Part shown: piece by piece, positions 1-12,710 of the stretch
Layout of the letters: every line of letters begins with the position of its first letter
Numbering within the stretch: position 1 is the stretch's first letter
NCBI GenBank assembly: GCA_019914995.1
Contig: CM034129.1
Coordinates: forward strand, 6,213,725-6,277,724
Length of the DNA stretch: 64,000 nucleotides
Direction: 5' to 3'
Source of the DNA: Acanthochlamys bracteata
Lineage: Eukaryota; Streptophyta; Magnoliopsida; Pandanales; Velloziaceae
Position numbers and translations under genes: made by a program
The notes under the pieces: generated by a model
Told to the model about the DNA's origin: nothing
Databases searched by the model: none
The model's input: the letters and a program-made list of their open reading frames with translations, nothing else

Positions 1-1
1 T

Positions 2-544
2 ATTGAACTATCAGATGGGCTTGATACTCTAGCAAACCTTGCAATTCTTGGTGAAGGAGAGTGTCTTCCCTCATCCTCCCAGCAGACAACGAGGCACCCA
101 CGACACAGGCCTGGTTGCACATGCATAGTCTGTATTCAACCACCTAGCGGAAAGGGCCCAAAGCATAAACAGACTTGCACTTGTAACGTATGTCTTACCG
201 TGAAACGGCGGTTCCGGACACTCATGCTGAGACGTGAGAAGCGCCAGTCAGAGAAGGAAGCTGAGATAGCTGAGAATGCTCGAAAGCACCAGGAGCTTGC
301 TCAGCAATCCTCCATGCAGACAGGCAATCATACTGTCATGCCTACTGACAAAGATTCTAGTGATTCTCAGAAGCAGGTTTCCATTGAGAACGGGATGATT
401 GATGATGAGTTGGAGAAAAAGAAGCAGGTGCCTTCTCCTCTAAAGACACAGATCGACCTGAACATACAGCCAGAGCGGGAGGAGGAGCAATCTCCTATGT
501 CAACTGCTAGCAGTTTGATGAAGCTTCTCCAAGATGGTTCTTGA
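2..544 (+). CDS. VAL-type B3 transcriptional repressor, C-terminal part (5' end outside window)
   Basis: Frame 2 is open from the window edge to TGA at 542-544, giving about 180 residues. It holds a cysteine-rich block with [19 protein letters not shown] and [14 protein letters not shown], followed by a basic, glutamate-rich helix and an EAR-type motif IDLNIQP near the end. This is the signature of the tail of VAL/HSI2-like proteins (B3 domain, CW domain, EAR), nuclear repressors that bind RY elements and recruit silencing machinery to seed-maturation genes and FLC. The B3 and CW domains must lie upstream. The ending resembles the group annotated as Os07g0563300-like more than Arabidopsis VAL1, so no symbol is given. 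The segment shows no intron or break. Family assignment is firm; subgroup is inference. Confidence 0.93.
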   Translation: MELSDGLDTLANLAILGEGECLPSSSQQTTRHPRHRPGCTCIVCIQPPSGKGPKHKQTCTCNVCLTVKRRFRTLMLRREKRQSEKEAEIAENARKHQELAQQSSMQTGNHTVMPTDKDSSDSQKQVSIENGMIDDELEKKKQVPSPLKTQIDLNIQPEREEEQSPMSTASSLMKLLQDGS

Positions 545-2678
545 ATGTATTGTTCACTTACAAAAGGACTAGTTTTTACTCCTATTGGAGCCAGACTGTT
601 GCCAGACATTCAACAGGCTCTTCATAGCATCATATTAAGTGAATCACTGGACAGTCACTTCTGCTTGCATGAATGTGCTCCCAAACTAGGAGAATCAATG
701 GGTTGAGATTTTTAGGCATAGCACCTCCGATCTACCATATCCTTTTGTACATGTCATTGCATTCCTAATATCATCAGCCTTGGGGCCGGCAACTGGAAGC
801 TGGAAGGTAATAGAAATTAGAACATTGAAATTTTATAGAGGTTTGGTTCTCCATGTTGTTGTAAAGGTATAGTATTTATACATGATTACAGATTTCTTGG
901 TGGTCTTATACATCTGTCAAACTAAGTTTTTCATGTTTTCTTGATGCCTTGGTAGAGTGGTTCTACAACTTCCTGTATGGGAAGGATACGATTGATGTAA
1001 TCCTTAATTATACAACTTTCTTCATCCTATGTATGTATATTGAATTTTGACATCTGCTCCTACAAAGTATTTTCTGGTTAGTACGTTGATAACATGATCT
1101 GCAGGGTGGGAAGTTGGAACTACTTTTCTGACATGGGTTGAAGGTTGAAGATGATTGCTTCCTTCGTCTTAAGTTCCCAATTTTTTCTGTAAGTGACTTT
1201 GGTGGTTATTTTCTGATGCAAGTTTCATATGATTTAGTCGGTTATGGAACCAATGGAGGATTGCTGCAGGCCATGCATCCGCTGCCTAGTTATTAAGTTT
1301 GCAGATGGTGCATTGTGACGTGATGAATAAGCTTGATCCGGCGATTTGAAGGATAAGCAGGTGCATGTTCATTCAGCAGAATAATGTATTAGGTACTTCG
1401 TGGATGATCTACTACACAGCGAGTTACTTTTCTGTTTCGTTCATTTACCGGTACATTGTTAGCAGCTGCAAAATCAGCTTGAAGTCAATATGCTCTCTTT
1501 AGAGGTGACACAGTGATCCGGAAGTCAGTTTTTGCATAGTAAATTATTGGAAAGTGAATATGTAAAAGTAAATATAGTAATTTGTAATCACTTTTTGGCG
1601 GAAAAGTGAGTTAGGGTGAATAAAGTAAACACGCACTTCGTCTTTTAGAGTTCCTGTTATCATGGTAGAAATTTCATGCTGGAAAACCTCCAGACAAGGC
1701 AAGGTCAGGAGTTTGTTTTAACAACTACACTCAGACGCAGGTTTGCAACGTTGTACAACTTAAAGGAAGGAACGTCCTCTTAAGTTTTCACCTACCTCAG
1801 CCTGACAGGTGAGCGAGCTACTCGTAATGAGGTTGCTGACTTCAGAGGAAGATGATCACCTTGATTCACCATTTCAAATCAAGTCAAATGAAACAAAGCA
1901 ACTTGGAACTCCACTAATATGAAATGTAACAAAAACCACGATGGTGACTGCCAAAAATAAGAAACATTATTGAAAAATCTAGTTCTCTTTTAAGTTGTGT
2001 TGATTATTCCAGTTGTCAAAATGTTTGATCAAGGTGTGGTCTTCTTGTTCAAGCTTTCAAGTAAATAGGAAAAAGATCAAATCAAGTTGATGATCAACAT
2101 CAACATTAGAGTAAATAGTGTTCTGCAATTCGCATTGGCTAACTACTGATAATTCAGAACTTCGTTAGTTATATGTTAGCACATCAGTCATTTAAAACTA
2201 GGCGAAAGTGTTCGAATTAATTTCTCATGTAGGTAAGTCTTTTAAAACTATCCGAGATAGTGTTTTGAGTTAACTTCTCTCGAGCAGAAGAACTACGCAT
2301 AATGATTTATACAACACATCTATGACAACAAAAGGTTGCTCATAAGAAAAAAAAGGGAAAATATAACTATCTTAACCTGGAGGGATTCCTTGCTTCAACT
2401 CATTTTAAAATGCCAACTCACGCCATCCTTCCCCAAAGTAAGGACTTCGTATAGTATTGCAGCTTTTGACGAAGAGAGACAGACCACAGCTTCCCTTCAC
2501 AATCCTTTCAGCTCCATCTCCTTGTTTCTCCGTTAGTCGCATGGGATCTTTGCCTTCATCGAAAGACTGCAAATCATAAAATCAGTACAAGGATTCTTGA
2601 CTGAAACAGGGATTCTATTTGAAGAAATTAAAGCTCACCAACTTGTAGGAAGTAGGGCCAATGCTTTTGAGAATATTC
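545..2678. other. 3' flank of the VAL-type gene and intergenic DNA
   Basis: The first several hundred bases after the stop are of moderate base composition and probably contain the 3' UTR of the VAL-type gene; I cannot place its poly(A) site. No convincing ORF, RNA gene or repeat boundary was found up to about 2.68 kb. A short plus-strand ORF near 2336-2536 has no recognisable domain and is not credited. Confidence 0.5.
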
Positions 2679-2870
2679 GGGAGTGATTCTAAAAATAAAT
2701 TTTTTCAACAAAAAATATTTTAAAATATTTTTTAAAAAAAGTTTTTTATTTAAAATAATAAAAATAAATAATAATAATATTATGTAAAATTATTTTATAT
2801 TTATAAAAAAATATATAAATAATAATATAATATTATAAAATATTTATTAAAAAAATAAAATAAAATGTTG
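2679..2870. repeat. Degraded AT-rich foldback MITE
   Basis: Blocks of T/A-rich sequence read as an imperfect inverted repeat around an AT core, beginning GGGAGTGATTCT and with the same internal runs as the better copies at 5935-6171 and 57292-57543. The outer ends are eroded and no target duplication is clear. Confidence 0.5.
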
Positions 2871-3462
2871 AAATGAAGTAGATCAAAAGAAATCCCACGT
2901 AAACATCAAACATATAGGAAGAGCGTACTTTTGATACAATATTCAACTTTTTTGCTAATCAGTTTCCAGTAACTTTTTCATTGTTTTCATTGGTTGTGCT
3001 TCCGACTTCTTTCACAATACCGTCATTTTCTTCAATGGCAATGCTAGATTCTCAAGCATTTCTTCGATGGCAATGCTACAAGAAGCAGGTAAAGAAAACT
3101 ACACCCTGTGGTGAATGTGATGATCTGCAACCTACTTGACAGCAAGCTGCTCATAAGCAGAGACCTGTTTTTCATCAACAATTCACAGCAACCCAACCCG
3201 CTACCCCAAAACTTCATAACAAGAAAAAGAACCAATAAATAACAAATGTATCCGTCTACAACAAAATAACTACAAACAACCCTTCCCTGTCATTTGTTCA
3301 CATTTCTCCTTTCCGTACAAAACTCAAAACTCTTGAACAAGATTCCCATCCATCCAAGTATAGTCACATAATTAACTGCTGATATATATAATTCAAAATA
3401 GAAAACGAAAACTAGTCCCTAATGTTCATTAGAAGCATCTGTACAAAGTTGTTGGGAGAATA

Positions 3463-5699
3463 TCAGTGTGCGCTGCACTTGACCATGTCTAGGTACTGCT
3501 GCATTGACTCCTGCCTCTGCAGCCGCATCTCCTCATTGAACTTCTTTATGAATGCCTCAACCCGTCGGTTCAAATCATCTTGCCCTAGGGATGGTTCTCT
3601 ACGGAGCTTTCCACTAGATGGTTGTCGCCGAAGCCCAGAACCACTGCTGCCTCCACTTGACGGTGATTTTGCACTGGCTTTAATAGAGCGGTCAGCGAAG
3701 GTCTCAGACTTGCTAATGGGCTGTGGTGGTGGTGGTGCTGCTGTGGCAGCAGCACCACCTATCTCAGTGCAGGCGTGCTGAGCATTCTCCCAAGTGTCAG
3801 ACTTCTTGAGGTGACGGGCAAGAGGAACAGCACGGCCCTCTGTTATAGTCCTCCAGGTGCTCTCCAGTGTCTCATGTCGTCTTGATCTCGCCACTCCCAA
3901 TGCCTTGCCTGCAAAACACCGTTATCCTCATTGGATCAAAATCCATTGGTAATTCTAGAATTTTAAAAGCAATTTCGGAAAATCAGAACCCATAAAGATT
4001 GCCGTTGGTCAGTGTTAGCCCATGCACGGCCCAAAAAGTTCTTTAGTTGAATTTAATCCCCACTTTAATTTGAATTTGCTAGCTGTTATTGTTGTTTCAT
4101 CAGAAAATAACAACTGCAAAGACAGGTTCTCACAATTTAAAGTTGGATGATTCATCCCCCACTTACTCATCAATGCACCAACTGATTGGAACAGCTAATC
4201 AACACCTATTGATTCTGAAAATTCTAATTACCCAATGTTATTTTGTAGAAGCTCAATCTAAAGTTGCATACATAACGTCTGTGCAGCTTACTTAGAATAT
4301 ATTAGGAGAAAAATAAACAAGTATGATCAGTTTTTGAAAACATTTAGCTGTATTATAATTAAGTCTTATCCGATGGTCTAATGTTTGGTGACTTGTGGTC
4401 TATCTACTATCTCTTCTGACCGTTAGAATACTTTCGGCAGCAAGCGAACTTGGTATGACAGCCACGTAGGCAGTGGCAGATAATTTGTGGAATGAGGTAA
4501 TGGCAAGGGTAATTTTGGGATACAGAGAGTTTTTGCACGTCCAAATCAAATCTGGTGATGACATATATAGCAATCAACTGCAGCAGTTCATTTGAACCGC
4601 CTCGACAAAAGTTATGTGTAATTTTGAATAAGATTGAAATATACAAAGTTCCAGAAATAGGAATTTTTGTACCGACGAAAAATTTAAACTCTTGTTAACA
4701 ATAGCAAGAGAAAACATAACAGATAAGTTACGCAAAAATGTTTTAAGTTCTAACTCCCACATAGCAGGAGTAATAAGATAATTCATAAAATTAGCAAGAA
4801 AAAGGAAAAAAATGAATATGTTCTTTGAAATCAGTTAACAGATCCGGGAAAACTGGAGGCATGAAAAATTAAGACCCGAAAAGATTAGCTAGAAATTTTG
4901 ATTAAGTGAGTATCCAAACATGCTCAAATCGTACTTAACATAAAAGAACCACGGATAAAAAAACAAGGGGAAGAAATTCGAATTCACATCTGCGACGATC
5001 ACGAAGACTTACAGGACGTATTTCTGAATTGTTTTTTTGTTTATTTTTTCAAAATCTGTAGTATCATGAGGCGATGTGGATCATACCTTCAGGACTAGCC
5101 TTCATACTTCTTCGATGCCCAAACCTCTCCGAAACAAGCGGTTTCTCAGCAGCAGGAACAGGAACAATAGCAGCATCAGTAGCCGGAGAACTTAATTCTT
5201 TCGTATCCCTCGCCGTTTCCCCTGGTTTCTTTGGTTTCCAATTTGATCTCGAAATCACAAACTCTTCCCCTTCTTCTTCCCCAACTCCCGTCGTTCCACC
5301 ACCATCTCCTTCCCCGGCGATCTCCGTCGGGTACACCGTCAGCAGCTCCGGTGGCGGTGCAGTTACTTCTGCAACCACAACCTCCGCCCTTACCTCCGTC
5401 GCCGGCGAAGGAATAACGCCATCGTCAGCAGTTGTAGCGATAAACTTCTGAAACCGAGACGTGGCAGCGATTGAAATTATGATTCCATTAATAACAAAGT
5501 AGAGATACGGCGGCTGGAGCCAGCAGAGCAACGATCCGTAAACCCGTGGAAGTTCTTCCGCTAAGAATCCGGCTGCCGGAGGAGCTACAAGTTTCAGAGT
5601 CACCGCCACTGCTACCACCCCGGCCGAAGCTGCTGCTACCTTCGCCGGCAACAACCATGCTGCCGCCGCTCCTCCACCTCGAGATCCAATCACATTCAT
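3463..5699 (-). CDS. DUF4408 / DUF761 membrane-associated protein, two exons
   Basis: Exon 1 runs 5699-5087 and exon 2 runs 3908-3463. The donor at 5086-5085 follows GAAG, the acceptor is TTTGCAG, and the frame is continuous across the junction; the predicted protein is 352 aa. The N-terminus carries two hydrophobic segments (about residues 10-45 and 55-80), the second containing PPYLYFVINGIIISIAATS, typical of DUF4408. The C-terminus holds DLNRRVEAFIKKFNEEMRLQ and a trailing QQYLDMV, which is the DUF761 signature. The middle is low-complexity, rich in Ala, Pro, Glu and Ser. Relatives are annotated as cotton-fibre or PAMP-induced A70-like proteins of unknown biochemical role. The start is the first ATG after a TATA-like box and is followed directly by the family N-terminus. 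Confidence 0.9.
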
Positions 5700-5833
5700 T
5701 GTTTTTTAACTTTCTCTCTCTCTTCTCTGTTTTGTCTGACTTTATTTTGAGCTCTGTTTTCCTATCTTTCTCTCTTCTCGAGCTGAGATGAGAACCGTTG
5801 GACGAGATAGAACACGAAACGGGAAGGAGAAAG

Positions 5834-5846
5834 ATATATATATATA
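5834..5846 (-). promoter_or_regulatory. Probable TATA box of the DUF4408/DUF761 gene
   Basis: An alternating TATATATATATA run on the minus strand lies about 135-150 nt upstream of the ATG at 5699. Transcription starting about 30 bp downstream would leave a 5' UTR of roughly 110 nt. Position and sequence are seen; function is inferred. Confidence 0.5.
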
Positions 5847-5934
5847 AGACGACGTTAAATCTGGGCTTTTGGAAGTTGAGGATTGTTTTTATGATGTGAT
5901 ATGAACAGTCCGATTTGTAGTACGGATTGGTTTT

Positions 5935-6171
5935 GGGTGCGGTTTGAAATTATTTATAAAATAAAGTTTTTTTAAAATAAAATATTTTTTATTTTTTTAA
6001 AAAATAAGTTTTTTTTTATTTTCATTATATAAAGTTTTTCATTATATAAAATTTTTTTATATTTTTTAAATTTTTAAATAAATTTTTAAATACTTATACA
6101 ATATATATTAAAAATATATAAATTAAAAAATTAAAAAATTTAATTTAAAAAAAGTACAAACAAACGCACCC
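5935..6171. repeat. AT-rich foldback MITE, copy with clear ends
   Basis: The element starts GGGTGCGGTTTGAAAT and ends ACAAACGCACCC, inverted copies of each other. The inverted similarity continues inward through T/A runs to the centre, so the whole element can fold back. TTT flanks both sides and is a candidate 3-bp target duplication. Length and termini suit a Tourist-like (PIF/Harbinger) MITE, but superfamily is inference. Confidence 0.75.
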
Positions 6172-6663
6172 TTTGTCTCGTTGTCCCACCATTGATAAGC
6201 TTTCGGTTTAAAAGTACGAGAAAGTATGAGGTGAGAGTATCCAAAACATGAAGTAGATAGAAACAGTTTTGTCCGACGATGCTGGCCGAAGTTATTGTCT
6301 AGAGGATTGCAGTTGTGTATCTAGATTTTAATTTTGATTTTGGTTTTAAAAGTGAGGAGGATGATGGTTTCGGAATAACATTCGGAGGGAGTGACTTTTA
6401 GCCGAATAATCTAGACGAGTTTGAACTGTTGCAGTTGGGTTCGCTGTGGCGAAGAGGTGTTTGTTCTGTGGTCCAATCAAATTCTCTGGTCTGCACCTAC
6501 GTGAATGAATAATATAGTTTCCTTATTTGTGAGGTTCCGCTCTGAGTTATCGCACGGGTTCAGTAGTAGAGATTATCTGCATCTTATGGTACCCCTTTAT
6601 ACCGTATCACTATTTCATTATCACAAATGGCGCAAGACTAGAGCCTAATAATACAAAAAAAAT

Positions 6664-6902
6664 GTGTGAGAGTATTTATAAAATAAATTTTTTTAAAATA
6701 AAAGTATTTTTATTTATTTTAAAAAAATAAGTTTTATTTTTATTAAAAAAATAAAAATACATAATAAAAGAATTTACTATATAAATTTTTTTTATTTTTT
6801 AAATTTTTAAATAAATTTTTTATATACTTATAAAAAAATATTAAAAAATATAAATAATAAATAATAATCAGTTTTTGAAAAAAGTTTTTCCAAACTATTC
6901 CT
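6664..6902. repeat. AT-rich foldback MITE
   Basis: Begins GTGTGAGAGTATTTATAAAA, ends with CAAACTATTCCTA, and shares the internal T/A blocks of the copy at 5935-6171. The ends are diverged and no target duplication is clear. Confidence 0.6.
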
Positions 6903-7160
6903 AAGTCTCTCTTAGCAATTACAAAATGAGCATGAACACCACTATGATTTCAAATAGAAAAGAATTAGACAATGTGGACACAATTAGAGATGGTTTCACA
7001 ATTTACAATAATAGATTACGAGGGGTTGATATAGGAGATGCTCTTCCAATTGAAAGAGAGCTTGTAGAGCAAATATTTAACAAAAAACTATCTTAGAAAT
7101 TAATAACACAACTAGAGAGTCTTCATTTGGAAATTTAAGGATCGTCTTTGGACACAATCA

Positions 7161-7428
7161 GGGGCTGTTTGTTTGTGCATTTAAAAAGTTGCTTATTAAT
7201 TTTTTTTAATTTTTTTTATTTTATATTTTTAAATATATATTTTTAAAATATATAAAAAATTTATTTAAAAATTTAAAAAGTGTAGCAAAATTTTACGAAA
7301 TAAGATCTTTTTATTATAAATTTTTATTATTTTTTTAAAAATAAAAAAATAAAACTTATTTTTTAAAAAAAATAAAAATATTTTTTATTTTAAAAAATTT
7401 TATTTTATAAGTACTTTTAATCTGCCCC
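7161..7428. repeat. AT-rich foldback MITE with TCA duplication
   Basis: Begins GGGGCTGTTTGTTTGTGC and ends TAATCTGCCCC; the flanking trinucleotide TCA is present on both sides (7158-7160 and 7429-7431). The arms are inverted repeats almost to the centre. The 3-bp duplication and the GGGGCTGTTTG terminus are typical of Tourist-like MITEs. Confidence 0.75.
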
Positions 7429-9161
7429 TCAATCTCCAGCTGAGTATGGTTAAATCATTTAGGATTGACAAAATATTTATGAAAACTAGACAGACCAGAG
7501 TGGTGATGGTAGGGTCAATTGCTTCCAACGGTCAGAAAATATCAGCTGTTGGAGGGCGGTGGGGGATGGAAAGGTAGCGGTATTCTCACGACGACGGTGG
7601 GTCTTCTCCACCTATCTCATCTGTCACTTTAGTACTCTGGCAATTATTAACTACCCTTAAACTTTCCGGAAATCTGCAGCACTTACGTTGGTTAAACAGT
7701 TCGACCAGCTCTACCTTTTTTTATTACTCGAGTTCCATATGTATAAGTTGCCTCGTTATGGGGTACGCGTCCTAACTGTTATCGTATATATGCAAACAAA
7801 ATCAACGGGCACGTAGACCACATTACATGTTCTCATGACCAATCTTACGACGACGCCGTAGAAAATTTTGAAGCGTTGAGTTGCTTTCGGGAGCTGCCTC
7901 CTCACTTCATCACCACAAGACAAAGTCTTGTATTAGATCAAGACCTTTATAAACTGTTCTTGCGGTTGAGAATAGAAACCGTACACAGTTTCTACACTCT
8001 CCTTCAAGGCTTCAACTTTGCTTTTCCAATTATTGAGATGGATCTCTTTGAGAATCCAATTTTTCTTCCCCTTTTATTGACGATAAAAAGCGGAATCAAA
8101 ACCATTTATTGGTTTGGTTTTGTCTTCTTGTGTTTTTCTTTGTACGAGAAATTAAAGTTTTATGTCGCACAGTCTACAAGGTGAAGCTAAGTGTGGTGTG
8201 TGATTGCTCAATGCAGTACGTCCTAGATCTTGATTGTCATTGTCTCCAAAAATAAGTAGGCGGAGTTAGGAGCCGACCATCGCCGGTATGGAATATTATT
8301 TGAAATTACGGTACGATTTAACAATTAACAAATGCAGTCGCGAGACTATAGGTTTGGTTCATTGACGGAGGGATATGCTAGCTTATAGGTTTGGTTCAGT
8401 AATAAACTATGCGCAGTTATGCGCTGAACTTACCGGCTCTTTGTATTGGTAAAATTTTTTAAAAGAATTCTTATGGAGCCGAAGGAACTCTATTGTCAGA
8501 CCAATTCTAATTGGTTAACTAAACATGTTTTAGTGCAAATCACGGTGTATGCACTTTCTCCTTTTATGCCGACAAACTTATTTTATGATTAGAACTTTGA
8601 AGAATACCTCACTTGTTGCTCTTATTAGTTAATTAAGTTTCCCCTACCATTAATGTGTGTCTTGCTTATAAATTGCTTAAATGTTGATACCAGCTTTCGT
8701 GTAGCATCTATCTTATATCTAAAATTCTAGATAGTACTTATGATAGTTAAGTAACGTGCATTAATAATAAGCTTCTTGTTATTTTTCATAATGTCATTGA
8801 TCTCTCCATGAGTTACGATATAGAGAAACAGGAAAAGGTCCTGCAACATTTCAGTAAATAAGCAGGAGATTATATGAAATCCAAACGCCTAAGGTGTTTT
8901 CTTCTTAGGATAGTGCGAAACTGGAAGAAAAACAATAGGAAAAATTTGAATAAAACTTAATAAAAAAGTTATTATCGTTCCGAAACAAAAGATATAACAA
9001 AATAGTGATGATGTGATTTTTTTCTAAAAAATTAGAAGGATAAATATGGATATAATAATTTTTTCTACTATAAAATGAAGATAGAGAGATATTGTAAAAA
9101 AAGAAACAAATTTCAAATACAGCAATAAGAGATTTGGATTACAAGAGAGAAAAATAACATA
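7429..9161. other. Intergenic DNA without a supported gene
   Basis: The stretch is of mixed composition. A 102-codon plus-strand ORF at 7876-8184 begins with a non-ATG codon, has no recognisable domain and looks like chance. I see no RNA gene, strong repeat boundary or promoter. Confidence 0.4.
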
Positions 9162-9412
9162 AGCGTTTGGCAGTACATATCAAAAAAAAATTTTCAATTT
9201 TTTTTTATTTTAATTTTTTTAATATATATTTTATAAATATTTAAAATTTTATTTAATAATTTAGATAGTGTAAAAAAAATTTATGTAATGAGATCTTTTT
9301 ATTATATATTATTATTTTTTTTTGAAAGTAAAAAACATAAAATTTATTTTAAAAAAATAAAAATATTTTTTATTTTAAAAAAAATTTATTTCATAAACAA
9401 TTTCAAACGCAC
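9162..9412. repeat. AT-rich foldback MITE
   Basis: Starts AGCGTTTGGCAGTACATATC and ends TTTCAAACGCACT, inverted ends of the same family; the interior includes the family block TAATGAGATCTTTTTATTA. Confidence 0.7.
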
Positions 9413-9989
9413 TCATAGAATTATTTCTCATCAACTTCCTTCTTTATATTTTGATAAATTTATTTTATAGTTTATTATAGAGACATACTGGAAAGAATAT
9501 TTAAAAAGAAACACCACCTTCATATCTCCGTCTATTTGTCTTAGTTTTGAGATTTTACTCGATACCATCTCCAGACACCAGGTATCTATCGACTATTACT
9601 AAGCTAGATACTTTTTATTATAATACAAACGGACATCGTACACTTGCTCTAAAATTATTAAGAATATAGATACAAATTTTTATAATACAAAAATTACCTG
9701 GCAACTGTCTCATTTGTAGATTGTTCTTTTTTAAAGTGTACCAACTAAGTTATTAAGATAATCCACAATATTATCGTAAGGGAGACTTTATATGATCCCA
9801 TTCATGTGGATGTCCACATGTACCCACACGTATGCGTTCATTAAATTTTGATGCATGTCTGGTCTAGTAGCAGTGGTCGGTTGTAGAACTAGGGCCGAAA
9901 TTAATAAATTCCCAATCACGCGTAGATCTGTCAAAGTTAACGAACACTACAGTAATTAATATAATGTTGTGCACTCCATCTTATATGTC

Positions 9990-10160
9990 GGGTGTGTTTA
10001 CTTTGAACTACACTTACTTTTTTTAAAATAAAATTTAAAATTAAAATTAAAATTAAGAACATTAAAAATAATTTAAAAAATAAAATTTTAAAAAAAATTA
10101 TTTATTTTATATTAAAATTAAATTTTAAAAAATAAAATTTAAAGAGTTAATAAACACGCC
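9990..10160. repeat. Short related foldback MITE
   Basis: Starts GGGTGTGTTTAC and ends AATAAACACGCC with an inverted T/A-rich interior. It is about 170 bp, shorter than the other copies, and its inner sequence differs, so it may be a subfamily or an independent MITE. Confidence 0.55.
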
Positions 10161-10925
10161 TCTTCTCTCTATCTCATCAAGTGTTACCTACTGAAACTTG
10201 AGCTCTATTACGGAGTTTGAGTTCACTGAAACTTGTTAACGCGATCAAAAATAAATTGGTCTCGACTAATGGATGATGTCTTCTAAAATCGTTTTCGTGC
10301 TATCAGTTTATCGTCTCGGTCTCACCGCATTACATAATGGAGTCAATAAAGAGGATACATTATAGAATAAGAAAGTGTCACTACATTTGGTTTTAGACTA
10401 CACTTTAATCTGGACCAGATAATATTGAGAATTTCTGTATATGGATCAGATAAAGAGCGACTTAGCTAAGCTAGGAACGGGACCGCGCGCACCTTGGTTC
10501 ATACCCGCTCATTTATGCTTCCATAAAACACTTGCATGCATATGAATGGTTGATTGAAAAACTGAAACAGTTACCTCTGATTTATCTAATGTTTTTTTAT
10601 TGTATTCTTTTCCGGTTTCTTTAGATATCTTTTCTTTATAATGAAATCTAACGTGTGTTTCTGGAAATCGAATGACAATCAACGTCACCGACCAGCCGTA
10701 TAAACGACATAGACATACACTTTGTTTCAAACCGTAATTTGTCCACAATCGATTACTAGTTAAGGTTTGAATTCTTCAAATTTCTTGCACAAGTTTTAAG
10801 GATTGCTTTTTCATGCGCGTAAACGAGATCTAAACGTCTGGTACTCAAGGAACTATGAACCAATGAATGTTGAATTCTCAATCCAAAAACCGCAACACGG
10901 TATTGGGTCGACACGGAGACGTTTA

Positions 10926-11153
10926 GTGTGTTTATAAAATAAATTTTTTTTAACTGACTAATATTTTTATTTTTTTAAAAATAAATTTTATTTTTTTATT
11001 TTAAAAAAAATAAAAATATATAATAAAAATATTTTATTATATAAATTTTTTTATATTTTTAAAATTTCAAATATTTTCTATATATTTATAAAATATGTGT
11101 TGAAAAAATATGAAATAAAAAAATAAAAATTTGTGTTTATCTCAAACACACCC
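10926..11153. repeat. AT-rich foldback MITE
   Basis: Starts GTGTGTTTATAAAATAAA and ends CTCAAACACACCC, with family-type inner blocks inverted about the centre. The three bases before it are TTA, but a matching right-hand copy is not clear. Confidence 0.65.
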
Positions 11154-11250
11154 ATCAACATGAAACAACTATTCGTAGAGTAGACGTTATTCAAAATGTA
11201 TCAATGGAGCGCGTACGTACTGAAACGATATGTAGAACATAAACAGTTGT

Positions 11251-11271
11251 GATAGTTTGGCTTTTTTCTAA

Positions 11272-11302
<31 letters not shown>

Positions 11303-11460
11303 TTAAATAATTTTTATATAATATAAAAATTTATTTAAAAATTTAAAAAATATAAATAATTATATATCATAAATTTTATATTAAAATAAATAGAACTTAA
11401 TAAAATATCTTTAAATACTACTTATTTCAAATTATTTTAATTCATAATCACACTCAAACG
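11251..11460. repeat. AT-rich foldback MITE, opposite order of blocks
   Basis: Starts GATAGTTTGGCTTTTTTC and ends AATCACACTCAAACG. Interior T/A runs match the family. It lies only about 100 bp from the previous copy. Confidence 0.6.
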
Positions 11461-11790
11461 ACCATGTACTCGTGTAGTCTCAAAATCAAACCGGCAGAGA
11501 TTTCTTGTAGGTATACAACTGTGTTTTATAGCTAAGGGAAATACCTTTATATATAACATCGCTTTTAACATGCCTGTGTGTTGAGGGTTATTACAATGAA
11601 TCTCCTCCAAAAATAATGAAAATGAAAGAATTGTGTATAGTTTGTATTCGTTAGCATTATAGTATTGGTTCTCTTAATTAATAGATTTGAATGAGGTACA
11701 TAGATAATATAAAACATATGTTTATGAGCTTTTTCACAATTTTAAGTTTAAAAAAGAAGGCGTAAGACATAGTAACTCTGTGTGCATACT

Positions 11791-12125
11791 ACTTCACAAA
11801 TTTTTCGATCATAGATGGACGAAGAGACCTCCAATTATCTTTAGTTCTTCACCGTTGGATACATATAATTATAAATTATAAATATACAGACTTAATTTCA
11901 TGTCAATCAGATCACAAATCGATTTTCATTCAATCTTTGATCAATATAACACAAATAGTAAAATTTAACAAAAGAAATATATTTCTTTATTTGATGGAGA
12001 TCGATTTGTGATTTGATTGGAATAAAATTTCGTCAGTATATGTATAACTCTAATTCTATATATATAACAATGAAGATTAAAATTATATCTCTACCGCTAA
12101 ATATGATCGGAGAGATCCGTGAAGT
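11791..12125. repeat. Palindromic repeat, possible MITE of another family
   Basis: The left arm (ACTTCAC, then CGATCAT, then CAATCAGATCACAAATCGAT) recurs inverted on the right (ATCGATTTGTGATTTGATTG, then ATGATCGG, then GTGAAGT). The loop is about 50 bp. It resembles in layout the palindromic MITE at 41675-42097, whose arms also contain a CAATCGGACCACG-type block. Termini and target duplication are not certain. Confidence 0.55.
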
Positions 12126-12235
12126 GTTAATAGCTCACGAAGTGCTTATATCTGATCTCTTAAAAGAAATCTGATTATGAACAATTATGCTTTGTCAACG
12201 TTAAAACTTCAGATAAATCTTGTCCTCTAAAAAAA

Positions 12236-12571
12236 TCAGTTATGCATTAATATTGTGATAAAAACAAAAATGTAATAGTGGCCACGGGAAGCACCTATAT
12301 GTAGGCTGAAATTAACATTGGTAAAAATTTCATAATGCCTACCACTTAATTGCATGAAAAATGCAGTGAGCAATTCTGAAAGAATGACTTTCTCATCTGG
12401 TGCATCACGAAAGGTAATATGTTTTCTAAGATCAGTAGGGTGATGTAGTATTGCCTGCAAAGTCCTTATTTTACTAGAAGAGCAAGCACCTAGCTCTACC
12501 ATTAAAGCCACAAATAAAAAATCTAGATTTATCGAGTCTTGATGCATGCCCATCAAATCATTGAAGAACAA
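12236..12571 (-). CDS. Unrecognised 111-codon ORF
   Basis: The reading frame contains a stretch, LRKHITFRDAPDEKVILSEL, whose composition looks more like real protein than the surrounding AT-rich translation. I recognise no domain, and the possible acceptor CTTTGCAG inside it suggests it could be part of a spliced exon. It lies just outside the 5' LTR of the Athila-like element, so it may be flanking gene debris. It could equally be chance. Confidence 0.2.
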   Translation of the reverse strand: MFFNDLMGMHQDSINLDFLFVALMVELGACSSSKIRTLQAILHHPTDLRKHITFRDAPDEKVILSELLTAFFMQLSGRHYEIFTNVNFSLHIGASRGHYYIFVFITILMHN

Positions 12572-12710
12572 ACCTACTGCTTTTATTTCTGATCCATGTT
12601 TGCACAGTAGTTAATCAGCTTGTTTAATTGTTTGCCTGCTAAACCACATAACCGAAAGGAAGAATTTGTAGTCCCCAATCATTACGTGCAAAAACACATC
12701 AAAGAATCTC

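Noticed and set aside
3422..3781. 119-codon plus-strand ORF
   Set aside because: Antisense shadow of the DUF761 exon.
5074..5451. 125-codon plus-strand ORF opposite the DUF4408/DUF761 exon
   Set aside because: Shadow of the Ala/Pro/Glu-rich minus-strand exon; no domain, and family evidence supports the minus strand.
7876..8184. 102-codon plus-strand ORF
   Set aside because: Non-ATG start, Phe/Leu-rich AT-driven composition, no domain and no splice context.
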